Below, piece by piece: positions 23,282 to 39,266 of a stretch of 64,000 nucleotides of DNA. A program made the position numbers and the translations under genes. The DNA comes from Scenedesmus sp. ARA3 (lineage: Eukaryota; Chlorophyta; Chlorophyceae; Sphaeropleales; Scenedesmaceae), in NCBI GenBank assembly GCA_004335835.1, contig RWJK01001312.1, positions 1 to 64,000 on the forward strand. The letters are read 5' to 3'. The notes below the pieces were generated by a model. It did not search any database. It was not told the DNA's origin and saw nothing but the letters and a program-made list of their open reading frames with translations. Position 1 is the stretch's first letter; every line of letters begins with the position of its first letter.

Positions 23282-25692
23282 GCTGGTAAAATTACGCCAC
23301 AAGGTATTCTACAGAACAAACTTAGCTGCAGGCTGAGCACTAGGCTCGTCTCGCACGCCCTGAAGCTTGTGCTGTCGGCCACTGGGCAGCAATAGATGCA
23401 GGCCGTGCGAATGGTCCTGTGCACTGTGAATCAGAGATTTGGTTAACTGTAACGCTTGTAAACTACAGCACACGGCTACTTGGTGTATGCTTGAATTCCT
23501 GTATGTTGCTGTGCTACCCCTGTGGGACCCATGACCATGTGTGGGACACGGGGTTGGGCTGGGCTGAAACCTGTCATGCTCTTAGCTTCTACGCTTCACC
23601 ACCTGCCGTATGCGTACGCAGCAGATGTTGTTCATAAATATAAACTACTCGTGCTAAGCTGAGGCAAGGTGCCCCACCTGAACGATGACAGTTGGCACTG
23701 ACCACTGCAGGGTAGCTGCTTGCAATTGCAAAGGTCACGTCACCACCATGCCGTCCTGTCAACAAGATTGGACAGCGAAAAAATACCAAACTACTCTAGA
23801 TGGGATTGGCACAGCAATAACTCTACTATTCCCCCCAACACCAGTAGGCGTGCCGATCAGCTCAATGAACGTTGCTGGGCACTGCCCAGGGCTGCTGGCA
23901 GCAGCCACCCTGATTTTACATCGAGCCTCCCCACACAACCCAGAGCCATAAAGATGGCTTTGACAGGTGGTCAGCAATGGGATGCATAGGGAGTTGATTT
24001 CAGCAGTAGCAGCCACCAAACAGAACACGGCAGGCTTCCCACATGGCCTCAGGGAGTCCCTGCGCCCTTCTGCTGTGGCGGCCACTGAGTGGAAGTTAGC
24101 ACCACAGTGCTCAGTCAAAATGCTCTTTTTATGGTCAATGATACCACAACATCTGACACACATGCAATAATCTTCTGTTCAGCGGCATTAGCAATACGTG
24201 CAATGTCGAAGGGGATAATTGTAGGTCAGCCACCAGGCAGCTGCTTTTTACACAAAGATGGCAATTTGTGCCGTACGGTCCGCGTGCAAGCAAGTGGGTC
24301 AGTGAATGATTTATCCAAAGAATTAGCTTATCCAACTAATTAGCGACGAACAAACGTCTACACAACAATTGCAGTGGAAATGCTGCTCACCAACAAGTTC
24401 AGATATTGCAACGTCATCATGACGTATCACCTGTATGGTGCCGCCGCTCCTTTGGAAGGCTGTAGTGTTCCTCTCTGGCCCGACGACTCATTTCAGAAAT
24501 AGAGGTTGCCATCAATGAACGTCTTTGGTGCTTTGTGTGGTACGTGTGGTTGTCCGGACGTAGGCCTGGGTGTAGCTGCCCCAGATGTGGCAGGTGGCAG
24601 CTGTCATCTGCATGTGTCACTGGGTAAGATGTTTAATAAGGTCAGGAGAGCACCATGGGCATGCAGGCTGATAGCAGCACTGCTGCAGTGGTACTAACAA
24701 AAAATATAGAGAGCTGCCGCTGTTGTCGGCTGACCACAGCCTAGCAAGTGTCAACACTCCAACCAGCGTGTTACGCACCACGTACTTTGTAAAGATGGAC
24801 AGTCTAGCATGAAAAATGCAAACTTTGCACTGGTGACCATGTGTATTGCGTACGGGAGGTGCCTGGCTGCAATGACAGGGCGTTGGACATGCTGCAGAGC
24901 TGCCAGAATGTAAAGTGGCTGGAGGTGAGGGAGCCCATGCCCACGCATGCATCAACGGCCGACATGTGGCGTTCTCACGTAGTTGCTGGTTATGCGTTGG
25001 CCAGGCAGTTCAGGCCCGTTTAGCAAGTTCTTGCCGCTATGCCACCGCTAATCCACGCACCAAGTCACTGCCCTTTTGGCATTGCTGCAGCGCTGCCATG
25101 GCCCACGCCATGGGCTGCCGCCATTAAGGGAGCTGCCATGATGGCAGCTGGTAAGCACGCCTGCCAACGCTACTGGTGGTGGTGATGGTGAATCACCATT
25201 GGTGATATAAGTGCTGCACATTAGCAGCAAAGCGACATACGACTGCAGTGGTTCCAAGTTCGTGCTTGACAGCACCCATATGGCTGCACATGGCATGTGT
25301 AGACAAAACCAGCTCTTGATTAGCGGCAGTTTCAGCCAGCTGGCAGCAGCAGTGATCAGCAGGGACAGCACGGTGCTGGAGCAGTAAGCTGCACAACAAT
25401 GACAGTCATCCTGCACAGCGACTGAAGTACTACTCATGTGCCATTGGCCGATCCGCGTCTCGGCACCGTTTAAAGACAAGGGTGTTAAGTGCAGCTGTTA
25501 CAGTTCAAAGTTCTGACACAGCTGTGTGATGTCGTCCGTGTGCGTCACAAGATAAACACATTTCAGCGTAGTTTACTCTAAATTGTGTATGCAAAGCACC
25601 CAAACGTTGTTGTTGACCGTGCTAACAGACGCCCGTCCTGCTCTGCTTCGCACAATACTATTCTTTGCTTCAAACAAATAAGTCCAACGAAA
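23282..25692. other. Intergenic, no recognised gene
   Basis: About 2.4 kb between the minus-strand AP2-like gene and the plus-strand kinase, divergently transcribed. Both promoters should lie here. Frames are short and unlike known proteins. Confidence 0.4.
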
Positions 25693-28845
<3,153 letters not shown>

Positions 28846-30710
28846 CTAAGCGATGCTTGCAGCAGCGCTTGTGCGCCTGAGCGCGTGCGCTGCAAGTTAT
28901 GGCCACGACGTCGTCTATAGCTTAAGGGGCGGGGTGGTGGGCATGGTGTGTACCCTCACTTGGAGTGCATGATCTTCTTCTGAACTTGGCAGTGTGCTAG
29001 CCTGCTCAAGTCTAGTGAGCATAGTGCACCATTCATGGCACTGACAGCGCATGTGATGCACATGTGTAGGCAGGCACAAACCATGTGCATGTGCTGTTCT
29101 GCTGGCAGCGGCCTGCCAAGCATTTTTTACCAGTCAGCCTGAGGGCCTTTGTCAAAGCCAGATGTTGATGACATGTTTTCACCTGCCCTTGTAGACCACC
29201 ACCTTCGTGTCTGGATTTTCGTGTCTGGCAAGATGCATGTGCAACTGCAGCACGTACAAAGTGCGCACCACACCTGGCAACAAATGTGGTGGTTGTAGCT
29301 GATGGCACCGTTCCGCAGTGGGTGGGAGTTAGAAGAGGGATTGCAAGTGGTGTGCTTGTCGTCAGTCCCAGCACAGTCATGACAGCTTTCACTGGCATGG
29401 TTAATCAAGGATTTTGGTGCATTGCGGTGTGATGAGATGTACCTGCGGCACCTACTATACATCGACTGCACAGGCATGCATGCACGCACTGAGTGCGCGC
29501 CGAGTGCGCACACACATACACAATTTTTGGTTATCTGCTCTTTTCGTGTGAGATGGTGCACGCCCGGCGCACACCTCAGAGCGAATCGTCCCGGCAAGTT
29601 GGCCAGGCTGGCCACATTGCCATGGTAATCCCTATGCATCTGACCAAGCTGCCTCGGTTTGATCTCTTGCATCTCCACCGTCGTACGGACAGGACGCGGC
29701 AACGGCAAGCACAACACCTTACATCATGGAGTGGGCCGTGAAGCCCCACCACTCAATGGCCATTGTTGCGCTATGCATGGCACTGTCAGTGACTGACTTG
29801 AGCATCCTTGCTGCCGCAGCAACCAAGATCAAATGGCCATGAAATTGTACCGTGTATGCTGTTGAGTGGCAGGTACCTCGTGTTCGGCAGTCGGTGGCAA
29901 GTAGCGTTGGGGCTGAAACGGATCATCATCCTACTGGGCTAGGGGGGTCAAACAGCCTGCATCGGCTTGAAGTCGGGCTTTTGTGTCACTCTGCTCTTGT
30001 ATAGAAGCAGAAGCACAAAATTCATTACACAAGCAGTAGCATTACTGACCCGATCGCTTGGGAGAGCATATGCTTCCATTCAAAAGGCAGAAGGGGTGCT
30101 GAGCAAGTTTGAACTTACGTAAATGGGCGGGACTGAGGAATGTCTGCCGACTTGTCAAACAATTTGGTAAAACGACACTAATACCAGTTTGTGCGCGTGA
30201 TCGATGCATGACCTGCAGTGCACCGTCCTCACCTGGTGCTCACACCTGCAGGTCTCACCCGAGGCTTGATTGCGCGGGGATTAGAATAGCATCACTGAAC
30301 ATATGCTCTCAAGCCAACAGTTGGTCAATTACCTGCTTCGCATCTGCCGGCTGCTCTCAAAGTCTGGAGTCGCGCTCATCAGTGTTTGTTCACCGCGTTT
30401 GTTGCTCGTCCGGCACTCAAAATCAGGTTCTCCTGTTGTGTTTAAACTTGTCAGCTGCAGGGCAGCCTGCTACGTAGCTACAACTTTTGGCTGGTGGCCA
30501 GCCAACCTTGCTACCAAATGCTGGGGCTTCCTAGCACAATGGGCACTTGTAGATTGAGTACATAGTTTCTGGAGGTCGTCAGAGACGCGCAGGCTGGCTG
30601 CAAGGGCATGCTGCGCCTCAAAGGCGTCTAGCAAGCAGCGCGTCCTGCCCTCAATGTCTGCAGCCCGTGTCTCCAACTGCTTGCCCGGTGCTTGGTGCCT
30701 GGAGCAGCAC
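28846..30710. other. Intergenic, no recognised gene
   Basis: No conserved peptide was found in either strand. It contains the 3' end of the kinase transcript and the promoter of the Nudix gene. Confidence 0.4.
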
Positions 30711-32426
30711 ATGCCACCAAGCAGCATGCTCACGACCGTGGGTGGGCCAGTTCCTCTGAACAGCCGTGTGGGTCGCCACAAGCAGCGCTACGCAGAAACT
30801 GGCGAGAGGCTGGTGGCAGGGTGAGCTGAGAGGTAGCACCGCGTTTTTCTGTATCTTAGAACATTGCCTACGCAATTGAGCCCGGCTGCGGGCTGTCTAC
30901 TCACTGCAACAGCATGTGCAGCTGCGCTGTGCTGAGTACTGTCTGTGCACCTGCTGACCATTGTGTTCCCTGTCTTGGCATGCGCAGGTGCATACCCATC
31001 AAGTACTCAGGGTCAGTACCTACTGCAGATACAGTACAGGTCATGCTTATCAGCCGGGGCGGCAAGGGATGGGTTTTCCCCAAGGTAAGCAGGCAGTGTC
31101 AGAGATCAGCACCAGGACTTCAATGACAGTGCACTGCAGAACAACAGATTGCGCACACTTGTACCTACTTCCCCGCAGCGCATCAGCAACCACATGTTGC
31201 CTGCAGGATATTAGGTCGCGGCCTGACTTACCCCGTGCCTGCCATGCAGCGTGTGCTGATTTTGCAGTAGTAGTGGCAGCTGCATTAGCTGTCCTGGTGC
31301 TGACTGCTTGCTGCTTGCTGCTCTGCTCTGCTGCTCTGATTTACAGGGTGGCTGGGAGGATGATGAAACTGTGGAGGCAGCAGCACAAAGAGAAACAGTG
31401 GAGGAGGCAGGCGTGCGCGGCAGCATTGAGGTGTGTGGCAGGTTTCGCAGGTGTAACAGCAATGAGCGGCGCTAGCAGCACCTGATCACGGGAGCAACCA
31501 GGCGGCGCAGATCTGCAGCTATCGTTGCATGCGTCCTGCTGCAAAGCAAAGCAGCAGCAGCTGCGCAGCGCTCCGGCGCTGCAGCAGTAGCTGATGTCTG
31601 TGAACAGGATCAAGAAGCAGGCGAATGGTGCCATGCATGGACTGCACCACATCTTGCTGGCAGTTCAGCGGCTGTAATATACAGGACTGCATGAAACTGA
31701 ACGGCAGTGTACAACAAAAGAATTGTCAGTCTGACAACATCTGCGTGGCGCTGCCGCTTGCAGGAGCCTGTGGGCACCTTCAGCTTCCGCAGCAACAAGC
31801 AGGAGCACCAGGGCAACGCGCACCAGGGCCGCTGCCGCGCGCACATGTTTGTGATGCGCGTGGCGGAGGAGCTGGAGACGTGGCCCGAGTACTCGGAGCG
31901 GCGGCGCTGCTGGGTGAGCGGCAGCAGCAACGGCTCAGTACTCCGTAGCAACAGCAGGCGCCAGCCGCAGGCGCCAGCCAGCAGCAGCAGCAGCAGCAGC
32001 GGCTGTAAGTAATTGGGTGCTGCCTTGCATTAGGCTTGCAGCTGGCGCAGGGGAGCAGTAGAGGGGCATGGCAGGTATGAGTGAACGTGCATGGGGTGTG
32101 GTGCGCACATGTGCAAGCACAGTCCTGCAGGGGCTGGCATCAGGCAGCTGGGCGTCCGTATTTTTGCCGTGGTGCTGCGAGTGTGTGCACATCAAATTGT
32201 GCAAATCGGCTGTGAAGCCAACGTCTGCACTGTGCTCATGTGCTGTGCGCAGGTGCCCCTGGCTGAAGCGAGCAGCAAGTGCATGCACCAGTGGATGAGG
32301 GATGCGCTCAACACTTGGATTGCAAACAAGGGCTGGCAGCAGCAGCTGGAAGCCACCGCTGCAGCGCAGCAGCAGCAGCACCAGCTTCACAGCTCCGACT
32401 CTGGCAGCTTATCCAGCAGCAGCTGA
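30711..32426 (+). CDS. Nudix hydrolase, diphosphoinositol-polyphosphate phosphohydrolase-like
   Basis: Five in-phase exons (30711-30820, 30988-31084, 31347-31430, 31764-31913, 32253-32426) give 204 residues. An in-frame ATG at 30726 would give 199 and one at 30654 would add 19. The N terminus has the plant-type GRHKQRY...LVAGCIPIKY lead-in. The complete Nudix box GGWEDDETVEAAAQRETVEE, followed by AGV, starts at about residue 70 with all metal-binding glutamates. The exon after it carries the F.M.V..E...WPE pattern, and the last encodes CMHQWMRDAL before a Gln/Ser-rich tail. Members cleave nucleoside-diphosphate-linked or pyrophosphorylated inositol substrates. The exact substrate cannot be told from sequence. 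Confidence 0.9.
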
Positions 32427-34342
32427 CGGCAATGGTGGCAGGGTGAACTCGTAGGATGGCCTTGGGCGGTGGCAGTGGCAGCCGCGGATGTGGCAGCACT
32501 GCCGCTTACGCCTGCGTTGCACTAGGCTGCATTTCAGCCTGCTGCAGCACCTAATTGATGAAGCTTTCACCATGCAGCAGTAGTGGCCTGCAAGCTGTGA
32601 AATGCATGTGCAGCAATAGCTCGTGCGGTGCCGCACGACTGAGCCGCGCCAACACAGCTGTTGCCGTTGGTGCCCAGCTGCGCGTGTGTGGTTGTTTGTG
32701 CTTTAGGCAGGAGGCTGCGAGCTGTGGAACAATCAGTTTCTATATGGCGCAGCGCTTGCCAGCAAAGCCAGATTGACACCACTGTGTTTGCTGCAGCTAG
32801 TCACGGCCGTTCAGCGCCTTCAGGGTGGCAGCAGCACACATGTGTTGCTGCATGCTGCGGGTACTGTTCAGCAACTTTCGGCACTGTAAATGATTCAGGT
32901 GGCCTGCGCGGCGCCTGGGGCAGGCAGCCTATGCTAGCTGCCGTATGCAGCTTGCTGGCTGTCTGCCGATTTTGACTTCTTGTTATTCTTTGTGTGGCGG
33001 TGTGCGCGCTGGGTGTGGCGGCGTGCATTACCACGTGCTATCCACATGGCTGCACAGAGTCACCTAGGGCTGGTGCAGGGCTGCCGTGATGGCGGTTGCT
33101 GTTCAACAAACTGGACACGTGCACAACTGGAGTGTGGCAACGTCCATCCTGACACTGTCCTGCAAGTGCCTATTGGTGCTGTTGCAATCAGCACCGGGCG
33201 TGGATGCAGTGCAGTGATCGGCGGACCTGTGGAAAAGGGATGGCAGGGTGTACAAGGGGTTGTTGACAAAATGTGGCACGTGCGTGTGTGATCACACATG
33301 CGCGCGTGCTTTGTGTCTGCTGGTTTTTTTGCTGTCAGGGTCTGACATGATATGCCAGGACTGGTAGATGTATTGTGCTCGTAGCTCGCATAAACCCTGG
33401 TGTATCCCCATATTTTGCCATGCTGATGCCAACTGTGCAGCTGCCATGGGCAGCATTGCATTGGCTCGGTCCTGCAAGCATTCTTCACTGGAGTCGTCTT
33501 CTGTAGCAGCGTGGTTGATGCCATGTCGCTTCCCATGATCCTGTCAGCAAGCTCGTACATAGCTATGCCAGGCAATGAGTAACTATTGTGTTTGCGACTG
33601 GCGTTTGCCCATGGCACATACCGCCTACAAACAGCTTGCAGGAGATTGTTGTGCTTGCTGCACGCCTGCTAGCCTGTCCCGGCATGTATGTCCTGACTTT
33701 CGGCCAGCTTAAGTAGCACGGTTCTGCTGCTGTTTGGTGTTATCAGCTCAAGTGCTTGTGGCTGTAGAGGATGCAGCATCTGAATACGGGATTTGTCTTC
33801 TAGCTGTTGTGACAGGACACCACACGAGCAGTGTGCTGCATCTTGCTGCGGACAGCGCTGCCACCACGGAGAGTATGGCTGGGTGGGAAGTGGTTCTGGC
33901 ACGAGGATGAGAGCATGATACACTGTTGATCATATCCAATCTGTGGCATAAAACCCAATACACGCATACATGGTGGCATTGCTGGCTGCTTGTGGTTACA
34001 GCTCTGTATCTGGCCCCGTGTAAAACTGTGCACTTGGCAGATGGCTCAGGGCAACTTTCCTTTCTGCGGCATGCTGTGCTTCTACCTCTGATGCTAGGGT
34101 GTGATAGTCTGGTTTCAGAAGCAGCCCAAAATGAAGCCCAATGCTGGCCTAATGCCAAAATTTGAATTACACTGGCCTGTGACTGTCAGCAGGGTCGTCA
34201 CATGCCATGTCAGCCGTTCCCTCGTGGCGCTCTCCGTCAATAACGCCTGCTAAGAAGACGAATAACTCTTAGGGAGAAAGGCAATGAGATCTTGCGAGCA
34301 GATCAACAGTGTTCTGCACTAGTACGTACTGCCTTGGACACA
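32427..34342. other. Intergenic, no recognised gene
   Basis: About 1.9 kb with several open frames of 60-185 codons on both strands, none resembling a known family. The CTD phosphatase promoter should lie at the right edge. Confidence 0.4.
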
Positions 34343-36165
34343 ATGGCCGAAAGCAGCGAGGATAGTGAGCTTGCAGCCATGTTAGATGAGGGGCTGTTCC
34401 CTGAAGATCATATTCCAGATATAGAGGAAGCGGAGGACCCAGAACCAGCGGAGACGGCTGACGAGGATGATTTTGCTGCAGCAGTAGCTGCAGACAGCAG
34501 CAGTCCTGCAGACGAGTATGCAGAGGCGCAGGCAGCCAAGCGACCCCGCACAGCTGCACAAGAAGGCGTCACCCACACGTCGAATGCAGCATCTGCGCAG
34601 CAGCATTCAGGAGAGGCAATCTGCCCTCCACATCCTGGCTGGTGGATGAACATGTGCATACGCTGTGGGGCAGTAAAGCAGGAGAGCGCAGCTCCAGCTT
34701 CTGCTGGAGGTGCAGCAGCAGCTGGTGCAGGCAATGGCAGTAGTGGCCTCACTAGGATCAAGCACCTTCACCACAGGCAGGCTCTAGAGGTGGGTTGCAG
34801 GGTGCGATGGTCCGTTGCTGCAGCGCTACTCTGCTGGCAGAGCATCAGTGATCATGTTCCTGTAGGCTTTCTTGAACCATACAGTCTGTTGTCAGTTCAA
34901 AACCGACGCCAAGCGACTTGTGGGAAGCAGGGACGCTGCACATACAGTCGAGGTAGCAGGAACGGCAGTAGCGCTGCACATGCTCGCACACAGCATGGCT
35001 AGCGCTCAATGTCAAACAGCTTGCCAGGCCCTGTCTACGCTAGCTGCGTACACTCTTGCTTGACTACAGCGTAGCTTGCAAGCAGCTGCCTTCACGCAGC
35101 CAGCAACAGCTCTCAGCGGCATCTGGTTCCTGGCAGATGCAGCAAACAAAGAGCAGCCGCATCCTGTGAACTGCAGGAGGGGGGTCCGAGTGCTTTCCTG
35201 CAAGCATTTGCTGCTATGATCTGAGCAAGCTTGCTGCTATCACGCCCTGCAACACATCTTACCTGCACACACACCACCCTGCGGGAAATGTTTGCGCCGT
35301 TACTCATCAGCAAACCCCTGCCAAGCCTCCAGACTTCTCCTGGTGCCTGAAAGCCACCAAAACCACAACAAACCCTTGTCCTGCAGGTGTCGGCTGACGA
35401 GGCTGCACGCATCGCCACTGACGGCGTGAACAGGATGCTTGCCAGCAGGCGGCTGGTGCTGGTGCTAGATCTGGACCACACGCTGCTCAACACAGTCAGG
35501 GACTGCGATTTAGTAGGGGAGGAGCGGCAGCGCGCACAGCAGCAGCTGCAGCAGCAAGCGGCTGTGCTGCATCGACAGCAGCAGCAGCAGCAGCAGCAGC
35601 AGGCCTCCGCAGCAGGCGATGCCACTGGCGCTCCGCGGGCAGATGGCACAGCAGCAGCAGCAGGTGATGTGGCCACGGCTGCAGCGGATGCTGCTGATGC
35701 GGCATCTGCAGCAGCTGACACTGACTCTGCGCCCAACCCAGACAACAGCAGCAGCGGCAGCAGCAGTAGGTACAGCGGCAACCCCTGGGAGCCGCAACCC
35801 CAGCAGCAGCAGCAGCAGCAGCAGCAGCTGCTGCGGCCGCGGCTGTTCCACCTAGCGGACAAGGGCCTGTGGACAAAGCTGCGGCCTGGCGTGGAGGCCT
35901 TTCTGGCTGCTGTGTCTCAGCTGTATGAGCTGCACATCTACACCATGGGAGACAAGGGCTATGCTGGGCTGATGGCTGACCTGCTGGACCCGCAGCACCG
36001 GCTGTTTGTCGGGCGCGTGATCAGCGCGGTGAGCCCGTGTGATGCTGCTCACTCTGTTTCGCTCTCATCCGGTCATGCGTGGTTGTGTGCACAACCGTGT
36101 TGTGTGCGTAAGTGTGGGGCGCGTGATCAGCGCGGTGAGCCTGCACTTGCTGTTGTGGGTGGCCA

Positions 36166-36196
<31 letters not shown>

Positions 36197-39100
36197 AAGA
36201 TGGCAAGCACCGGCTGTTTGTGGTGCGCGTGATCAGCGCGGCAAGCTCATGTGCGTGTGATGTTTCTACTCTGTTTCTCTCTCATCTCATCATGAATGTG
36301 GGGGTGTGCGCAGTTGTCTTGTGAGCCTGCACTAGCGTTCTTGGGCGGCGCAGTGCTGCGGGCGCATCCTGCATTTGAGAGCGAGCAGAACAATTCGCGG
36401 CAGGTTGCATGTACGTCAGGAGCGCGTACACGGTTGTTGTCGTCGGGCACGCCGCTGATGGTGGCGCGCTGCCCATCCTCCCTGCTGTTGCTGCTGCTGC
36501 TGCCCCTGCCGCTCAGGCTGACAGCACGCGCGCTGGTGTCGAAAATCTTGACGTGCTGCTGGCTGATGAGAGCCTGGTGCTTGTCTTACCCCTGCTGCTG
36601 CTGCTCCTACTGCTGCCGCTGCTGGTGCTGCTGCTGTCGCTCAGGCTGACAGCACACGCGCTGGCGTGAAGGAACTTGATGTGCTGCTGGCTGATGAGAG
36701 CTTAGTGCTCATGTTGCTGCTGCTGCTGCCGCTGCTGCTGCTGCTGCTGCTGCCGCTCAGGCTGACAGCACACGTGCCGGCGTGAAAGACCTGGATGTGT
36801 TGCTGGCTGATGAGAGCTTGGTGCTCATCCTTGATGACACGGAGCATGTGTGGGAGAAGCACCGCGCCAACCTGATCCAGGTGCGATGCTGCAGCATGCT
36901 GCAAGTGTTTTGATACATGCATGTTGAAACATTCATGTCTACCAGAGGCGGGCGCTAGCATGCTTGCTTGCAACACCACCACATGCGCCTCACTGATACA
37001 AGCAATCCCACATAGTGCAACGACTTTAACTTACTTGCCAGGTGGAGCGCTACCACTACTTTGGGGCCAGCGCCCGGCTGTTCCACCCAGGCGCACCCAG
37101 CCCCTTGGAGCAAGGCAGTGATGAGCAGCAGCAGGGCGGCGTGCTCGACCTGGGAGCGCAGCTGCTGGCCCGCATCCATGAGCGCATGTTTGGGCCTGCA
37201 GAGCAGCAGCAGCAGCAGCAGCAAGAAGTGGCGCAGCAGCAGCAGCAGCAGCAGGGAGGTGTTCAGCAACAGCAGCAGCAGCAGCAGCAGGGAGAGCCGC
37301 AGCAGCGGCAGCAGCAGCAGCCGCCAAGCCGGAGAGGCGTCCGGCGGCCGCGTGCACCTGGAGAGGCCGGCGGCAGCAGCACTACAGCCCAGCAGCAGCA
37401 GCAGGGCGGCGGCAGCAGCAGCAGGCCGGCTACGCCTGCTGGCGCTGCTGCGCTGCCTGGCAAGGATGTGCGTCAGTGCTTGGATGCTGAGCGGCGTGGC
37501 ATCTTGGCTGGCTGCCACATCGTGTTCAGCAGGTGCGCATTGTATAGGATAGCGGGGTTGCAGTCGGCACATTTTGTAGCCGTCACCATGATAATCCGTC
37601 AGTTCCCTTTGCCCCTGCCCACCGTTGTTGGGTACCCGTACAAGCCAAGCGGTCTTTGAATGACGGAGCTGTAAGCCTGCAGCGCCTTGCATGCGGCGCA
37701 CGGCTGTCCAAGCCATGTGTGTTGCATCGCCTGCATGCAAGCGTTGCGTGGCGAATGTGGGTGCATGGCTGGCCACTTGGCGTGCATGGCTGCACAACCT
37801 TGTGTACATAATCGGCTGTTGTGTGAGCAAACAGGTGTCAGGGAGGTAAGGCTTGCCTTGTGTAGATCTTCCTGACAGCGCTTGCAGCTCTGTAAACTGC
37901 TGCTGCCTTGTGTGCATATGTTTGCTGCAGGTGCTGGCCGCAAGCCACCAACCCTGCGGACCACCCGCTGTGGCATTTGGCGCAGCGGCTGGGTGGCAGC
38001 TGCAGCATGAGCTTTGAGCGAGGGGTGACAACACACGTGGTGGTGGCTCCTGACAAGAGCGACATTGGTGGGGTGCCCTTGACAGACAAGGTATGTGTCT
38101 TGGCCACCGCCTGTAGCCAGCTGGTCGGTATGGGTTTGTTTGTGCATGAGTTTTGAGAGAGGGGTAACAACACACGTGGTGGTGGCACCTGATAACAGCG
38201 ACATCGGCGGGGTGCCCTTGACAGACAAGGTATGCGTTTGGGCCAGCACGTGCGCAGCCAGCTGGGTGATAAGATGTGGGTGTGTTTGTGCATGGGTGGC
38301 GTTGAGCATTGGGAGAAGGCATGGATGGATGATTGCAGTATAGCTGATAGCTGTGGCATTTGGCGCAGCGGCTGGGTGACAGCTGCAGCATGAGCTTTGA
38401 GCGAGGGGTGACAGCGCACGTGGTGGTGGCACCCGACAAGAGCGACATCGGCGGGGTGCCCTTGACAGACAAGGTATGCGTTTGCGTTAGCACGTATAGG
38501 CAGCTGGGTCGTTTGATATGGGCGTGTTGGTGCGTGGGTTGCATGCAGCATTGGGAGCAGGCACGGAATGAATGAATGCAGTATAGCTGATAGGTGTGGC
38601 ACCTGGCACAGCTGCTGGGTGGCAGCTGCAGCATGAGGTTTTGAGCGAGGGGTGACCACACATCTGGTGGTGGCACCTGATAATTCAGATGTAGGAGGCG
38701 TGCCTTTGACAAACAAGGTGTGAAGGAATAGTATGTGTGGTTGGCTGGCGTGCTGTTGGGGTGTTTGGCTGCAGGTTGCATTGGCTGTTTGGTGACAGTC
38801 ATGGCAATCTCAATGAGTGGGGTATGGCTGGTTGTGTGCAGTGATGTGCAAGACCTCGCTGCTGCTTCAAGGACAACCACATTGCTAAACATTCCATGCA
38901 TCGTCATACATAAGGGTGCTCATTGTCCACCGCTGCAAAACACGTGCATGCCAAAGGTCAATCCTGGAAATGCAATGATAATGTTTTGCTGACACTACCA
39001 ATTTGGCCTGCACCTCATGCCTGCAGGTGACAGCCGCACAGCGGGCAGGTGTGCCCGTGGTGCACCCCGACTGGCTCGTGGCCTGCAAGTTTGGCTGGGC

Positions 39101-39266
39101 GAAGCAGCCAGAGGCAGCCTTTGCGCTGCCTGGCTATGCAGGCACAGGGCCTGGGGGGTTCAATGGGGGCAGCAGCAGGCTGATGGCGCTGGGTGGTGCT
39201 GCTGCTGCAGCGGCGGAGCGAGAGAAGGCAGCGGTGATGAAGGGAGCAGGCCGCACAGATGCTTGA
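34343..39266 (+). CDS. FCP1/CPL-like RNA polymerase II CTD phosphatase with BRCT domain
   Basis: Six exons (34343-34789, 35387-36028, 36761-36880, 37042-37532, 37931-38090, 39027-39266) give 699 residues in phase. An acidic N terminus is followed by a Cys-containing CPPHPGWWMNMCIRCGAV motif. The catalytic DxDxT motif is DLDHT at 177-181, in LVLVLDLDHTLLN. After a roughly 110-residue Gln/Ala/Ser insertion come WTKLRPGVEAFL, ELHIYTMG and the third motif ILDDTEHVW. A poly-Gln/Gly linker leads to a BRCT domain (CWPQATNPADHPLWHLA ... VPVVHPDWLVACK). These enzymes remove phosphates from the CTD heptads to recycle polymerase. Introns 2 and 5 and the 3' flank carry multiple exon-edge copies. Confidence 0.92.
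36112..36241 (+). repeat. Tail copies of CTD phosphatase exon 2
   Basis: The exon 2 end (RLFVGRVISA then GTGAGC) recurs twice in the following intron. One copy, at about 36117-36137, keeps GTGAGC. The other, at about 36206-36241, begins at the HRLF codons and has its donor changed to GCAAGC. A CAG run (36165-36195) separates them. Confidence 0.8.
36497..36715 (+). repeat. Two head copies of CTD phosphatase exon 3 with acceptors
   Basis: The acceptor CCGCTCAG and first 22 or so codons of exon 3 (ADSTRAGVKDLDVLLADESL) occur twice upstream of the real exon, at about 36497-36590 and 36640-36715. Each is preceded by a CTG run. Codons stay open, but the exon breaks off after SLVL and runs into CTG triplets. 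The lengths between copies are similar, about 130-140 bases. Confidence 0.85.
38146..38717 (+). repeat. Three tail copies of the BRCT exon (exon 5) with donors
   Basis: The exon 5 end, from SCSMSFERGV through IGGVPLTDK and its donor, recurs three times in intron 5. Copied ends fall at 38229, 38473 and 38717, after the real end at 38090. The last two steps are exactly 244 bases and the first is 139. Donors are GTATG, GTATG and GTGTG. The second copy is nearest to the original and the third is more decayed, with a frameshift after SCSM and ASN for LYS. Confidence 0.9.

Noticed and set aside
35496..35876. Poly-Ala and poly-Cys open frames on the minus strand
   Set aside because: They are antisense readings of the CAG-rich CTD phosphatase exon 2.
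36955..38907. 650-codon open frame on the minus strand
   Set aside because: It is the antisense shadow of the repeated CTD phosphatase exon 5 copies and of CAG-rich coding sequence. Its repeated peptides simply mirror the plus-strand duplicates.
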